The notes under the pieces are model-generated. The model did no database searches. It was not told where the DNA came from and saw only the letters and a program-made list of their open reading frames with translations. From assembly GCA_964576265.1 (NCBI GenBank), contig CAZNVB010000006.1, forward strand, positions 1 through 8,496: 8,496 bases of DNA, given 5' to 3'. Source of the stretch: CAZNVB01 sp964576265 (GTDB lineage Bacteria > Acidobacteriota > Aminicenantia > Aminicenantales > UBA8522). Positions within the stretch are counted from its first letter, which is position 1. Every line of letters begins with the position of its first letter. The translations under genes and the position numbers were made by a program. Below, in pieces: positions 5,878 to 8,496 of this stretch.

Positions 5878-6795
5878 GTGAAAAAATTCAGCGTTCATAT
5901 CTTTTTCCTGATTTCCGTTTTTCTCTATGTTTTTGTGCCGCGCCCGCTTTTCCCCTGGCCCGGGCAGGAGGCCGCGGCAGGGCAGGGAGCGCGGGCGGAG
6001 AAGCCGGCCGGGCAGGCGCAGGAAAGCTTCATCCGCGAGTACGCCATCGGGCCGAAGGATCTGCTCGAGATCAAGGTCTTCGAGCTCCCCGAGCTCAACC
6101 AGACGGTTCGGGTGTCGGAGGACGGGTCGATCACGCTGCCTCTCCTCGGGAACGTCAGCGTGGAAGGAAAGACCAAGGATGCGGTCGAGGCGACACTCAA
6201 GCGGCTGCTCGAGGAGAAGTGGCTCAAGAACGCCCAGGTTTCGGTCTTCATCAAGGAGTACCAGAGCAAGCAGGTGGCGGTGATCGGGGCGGTCGTCAAT
6301 CCCGGGATGTACGAGCTTGTGGGGAGGCTCAACCTGCTTCAGGTGATCTCCCAGGCGGGAGGCTTCAAGGACAACGCCTCGAACGAGATCTTCGTCCTCC
6401 GGGAGGGGGATAACGGCCTGACGGCGACTCTGGCCATCGACCTCGAGGACCTCCTCCTGAACGGCAACCAGAAGCTCAACATCCCGCTCCAGGCGGGCGA
6501 TGTCATCAACGTGCCGGCGGACACGATCATCCATGTGTACGTCTTCGGCGCGGTCCGAAATCCGGGAGCGCTCGAGGTCAAGAGGTCGAAGGGGATCACG
6601 CTTCTCCAGGCCGTCGCCCAGGCCGGCGGGATCGCCGAGGGCGGTTCGAAGTCGGGGGTGACGATCAAGCGGAAGACCAGGGAAGGCAAGGAAATCCAGA
6701 TGAAAATCAACATCAAGGAGATCATCGACGGGAAAAAACCGGATATTCGACTCGAAGAGGGCGACGTCGTCTTCGTCAGGGAAGGTATCTTTTAG
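5878..6795 (+). CDS. Periplasmic polysaccharide export protein (OPX/Wza-like, Poly_export plus two SLBB domains)
   Basis: This 305-residue protein belongs to the outer-membrane polysaccharide export family, which forms the periplasmic ring through which capsule or EPS leaves the cell. After a signal-type segment (4-20) and an Ala/Gly-rich linker, the Poly_export domain runs about 53-128, beginning REYAIGPKDLLEIKVF and containing VSEDGSITLPLLGNV. Two SLBB domains follow, about 132-210 (VIGAVVNPGMYEL, QAGGF) and 219-305 (VFGAVRNPGALEV, QAGGI). There is no lipobox and no Cys anywhere, so it is not a Wza-type lipoprotein. The chain stops at VREGIF right after the second SLBB domain, without the C-terminal amphipathic helix that makes Wza's own outer-membrane pore (E. 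coli Wza is about 379 residues). The adjacent beta-barrel may supply the pore. Its TAG stop overlaps the ribosome site of the next gene. Confidence 0.92.
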   Translation: MKKFSVHIFFLISVFLYVFVPRPLFPWPGQEAAAGQGARAEKPAGQAQESFIREYAIGPKDLLEIKVFELPELNQTVRVSEDGSITLPLLGNVSVEGKTKDAVEATLKRLLEEKWLKNAQVSVFIKEYQSKQVAVIGAVVNPGMYELVGRLNLLQVISQAGGFKDNASNEIFVLREGDNGLTATLAIDLEDLLLNGNQKLNIPLQAGDVINVPADTIIHVYVFGAVRNPGALEVKRSKGITLLQAVAQAGGIAEGGSKSGVTIKRKTREGKEIQMKINIKEIIDGKKPDIRLEEGDVVFVREGIF

Positions 6796-6798
6796 GAG
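6794..6798 (+). promoter_or_regulatory. Ribosome binding site overlapping the export-gene stop
   Basis: AGGAG, 6 bases before ATG 6805, shares its first bases with the TAG (6793-6795) that ends the export protein gene. The arrangement fixes the start of the co-polymerase and implies coupled translation of the two genes. Confidence 0.7.
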
Positions 6799-6804
6799 CG
6801 ACCC

Positions 6805-8496
6805 ATGAACAACAACAGCTTTGAGCCTGAGGTGACTTTTGAGAGAAAAGAGCCGAGCCTGATCGATTACTGGAATGTCCTCTGGCGGCGGAGATGGACG
6901 GTGGCCGCGTTCGCGCTCGTGGTGCTGGCGGCGGCGGCATTCCGGACGTTCACGGTCAAGCCGACCTACACCGGGAAAGGGACGCTTCTCATCGAGAAAG
7001 AACCGAACATCCTGACTTTCGAGGAGATTTTCCAGATCGAGTCGTTCCGCGACGATTACTACCAGACGCAGTATAAGCTTCTCCAGAGCCGGGCTTTGGC
7101 GGACCGGGTGGTGGAGAGCCTGAAGCTCTACGAAAATCCCGAATTCGTCGGCAGGGCGAAGGAGCGGAAAAAACCGATCGACAAGGACGACCCGGAGCTG
7201 AGGCGGCGGCTCGTCGATGCGTTTCTCGGGCGGCTCGCGGTCAGGCCGGTGCGGATGACGAGGCTTGTCGAGGTGAACTTCAAGGCCCGCGACCCGAAGC
7301 TTGCGGCGGCGGCGGTCAACGGGCTTTTCGATTCGTTCATCGACATGAACATCGAGACGCGCTACGAGGCCACGGAGCAGGCGACCGAATTCCTGACCAC
7401 CCAGATCGCGACTCTCCAGTCGGAGATTTCCCAGAAGGAGCGCGAGCTCCAGTCCTACGGTCAGGCCAAAAATATCGTCGCCCTGAGCGACAAGGAAACG
7501 ACGATCATCGACAAGCTGGGCGAGATGAACAAGGCGCTGACCGAAGCCCAGATCGACCGGGTCAAGAAGGAGGCTTATTACAACGAAGTCAAGAACCTGT
7601 CGCCGGATTACATCCCGGAAGCGCTGACCAACCCGCTCATCCAGAGGCTGAGGGAAGAGTACGTGCGGCTCAGCCGGGAGTATCAGAGGAAGCTCGAGAC
7701 GTTCCGGCCGGAGTACCCGGAGATGCAGCGGCTCAAAGCCGAAATCGATTCGGCGAGGGACCTGCTCAAGAACGAGACCCAGAATCTGGCCAAGGCCGCC
7801 TATTCGGAATACCAGACGGCGCTGAAAAAGGAGCGGTCGCTCGAGGAGGTGTTCAACCGGCAGAAGCAGGAGGCGTTCAACCTGAACAGCAACGCCATCG
7901 CCTATAACGCGCTGAAAACGGAGATCGAGAACAGGAAGAGCCTGCTCGAGTCGCTCCTGCGGCGGCAGAGCGAGGTGGGGGTGGCGGCCAGGCAGCGGGG
8001 GCTGCGGACGGCCAACGTCAGGGTGGTGGACAAGGCGGATGTGCCCGGCAGGCCGTCAAGCCCGAAGAAGCGGCAGAATTTGATCCTGGCGCTTCTGGTC
8101 GGGCTCATGGGCGGCGTCGGGCTGGCGTTTCTTTTCGAGTACCTCGACAACAGCGTCAAGACGGCCGAGGATGTGGAGCGCTATGCCGGCGTGCCGGTAT
8201 TGGGAATCGTTCCGACTTTCAGCCAGGACGGGTACAGGAAGGGATATGGATACGGCTATTCCTATGGATATGGAGGCGGCGGGAAAGGAAGGTGGCGCGG
8301 GCGGCGATGGAGTTTTTTGATGGGGAAGATGAAGAACAAAGCCGGCGTCGGCGGACATCGGGACAAGGCCGAGAGGATACGCGAAGAAGCGGAGAGGCGG
8401 CGGCTGGCGCGGCAGGCGGGAGCGGAGAGTTCGGGCCGGCAACCGGGGCTGGAGCCTGGAACGGACCGTCAGGCCGGTGAACGGACGGGAGAAAGA
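6805..8496 (+). CDS. Wzc/Wzz-like polysaccharide co-polymerase (chain-length determinant), 3'-incomplete
   Basis: The frame is open from ATG 6805 to the window end, giving 564 codons without a stop. The protein begins with a Wzz-type N-terminus (PSLIDYWNVLWRRRW), a first membrane helix at about 32-49, and a periplasmic domain with TYTGKGTLLIEKEPNIL. Long charged helices at about 195-250 and 300-345 probably form coiled coils. A GNVR-like segment (AYNALKTEIENRKSLLESLL) leads to the Pro-rich motif PGRPSSP (414-420) and the second membrane helix at 426-444. The cytoplasmic part FEYLDNSVKTAEDVE and GVPVLGIVP is the usual lead-in to a BY-kinase domain, but no Walker motifs are reached before the window ends. 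In between, a Tyr/Gly-rich run (476-493) and a basic, Arg-rich tract follow. It sets chain length together with the OPX protein and polymerase. Whether the kinase is fused or separate is unknown. Confidence 0.88.
   Translation, partial: MNNNSFEPEVTFERKEPSLIDYWNVLWRRRWTVAAFALVVLAAAAFRTFTVKPTYTGKGTLLIEKEPNILTFEEIFQIESFRDDYYQTQYKLLQSRALADRVVESLKLYENPEFVGRAKERKKPIDKDDPELRRRLVDAFLGRLAVRPVRMTRLVEVNFKARDPKLAAAAVNGLFDSFIDMNIETRYEATEQATEFLTTQIATLQSEISQKERELQSYGQAKNIVALSDKETTIIDKLGEMNKALTEAQIDRVKKEAYYNEVKNLSPDYIPEALTNPLIQRLREEYVRLSREYQRKLETFRPEYPEMQRLKAEIDSARDLLKNETQNLAKAAYSEYQTALKKERSLEEVFNRQKQEAFNLNSNAIAYNALKTEIENRKSLLESLLRRQSEVGVAARQRGLRTANVRVVDKADVPGRPSSPKKRQNLILALLVGLMGGVGLAFLFEYLDNSVKTAEDVERYAGVPVLGIVPTFSQDGYRKGYGYGYSYGYGGGGKGRWRGRRWSFLMGKMKNKAGVGGHRDKAERIREEAERRRLARQAGAESSGRQPGLEPGTDRQAGERTGER
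8230..8280 (+). repeat. Tyr-Gly-rich low-complexity linker in the co-polymerase
   Basis: Residues 476-492 contain Tyr at 477, 481, 483, 485, 487 and 489 alternating mainly with Gly, written with repeated GGATATGG- and TAYGG-like codons. A Gly/Arg/Trp-rich segment follows to about 503. It lies on the cytoplasmic side, immediately after the conserved GVPVLGIVP motif, where family members usually have a short linker. Confidence 0.7.

Noticed and set aside
1..8496. CRISPR arrays, tRNA or rRNA genes, insertion sequences
   Set aside because: No regularly spaced repeats, cloverleaf-like sequences, ribosomal RNA motifs or transposase reading frames were seen on either strand.

Overview
The window is an extracellular-polysaccharide (capsule/EPS) locus from a Gram-negative-type bacterium: it encodes an outer-membrane beta-barrel with a signal peptide and a terminal Phe, a periplasmic polysaccharide export (OPX) protein and a Wzc-type inner-membrane co-polymerase. 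Every gene is on the + strand. The genes are moderately GC-rich, with GTG and TTG starts beside ATG and simple Shine-Dalgarno sites. The purine-rich low-complexity insertions inside proteins remind me of uncultured Acidobacteriota/Aminicenantes-like genomes, but that placement is only an impression and cannot be established from this window.

Layout: bases 1-36 are probably the last codons of an upstream gene whose TGA overlaps the next ATG. Bases 33-1352 encode a GT4 (WcaI/WbuB-like) glycosyltransferase. Bases 1353-2009 form an AT-rich island with its own promoter-like sequence and a hicB-hicA toxin-antitoxin pair. hicB is intact, while hicA, not obvious as an ORF, is split by one in-frame TAG at codon 22. 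The EPS genes then resume: an extended-SDR sugar-nucleotide epimerase/dehydratase (2010-3059), a polyprenyl-phosphate glycosyl-1-phosphate transferase that would start the repeat unit (3066-4589), an outer-membrane beta-barrel (4622-5851), a short OPX protein with two SLBB domains (5878-6795) and a Wzc/Wzz-like chain-length co-polymerase (6805 to the window end, incomplete).

How the genes may work together: the epimerase supplies a nucleotide sugar, the membrane transferase primes undecaprenyl phosphate, and the GT4 enzyme extends the lipid-linked unit. The co-polymerase, OPX protein and beta-barrel would control chain length and carry the polymer across the envelope. The OPX protein ends right after its second SLBB domain, without the C-terminal helix that forms the outer-membrane pore of Wza, and its neighbour is a barrel with about 18 strands by eye. 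This suggests a two-part outer-membrane exporter like the Myxococcus xanthus Wza/Wzp pairs. No flippase, polymerase, exosortase or kinase domain is visible here; they may lie outside.

The best leads are the amber-interrupted hicA beside an intact hicB, the barrel plus helix-less OPX arrangement, the Tyr/Gly-rich linker in the co-polymerase, and the in-frame low-complexity insertions in two sugar-transfer enzymes.
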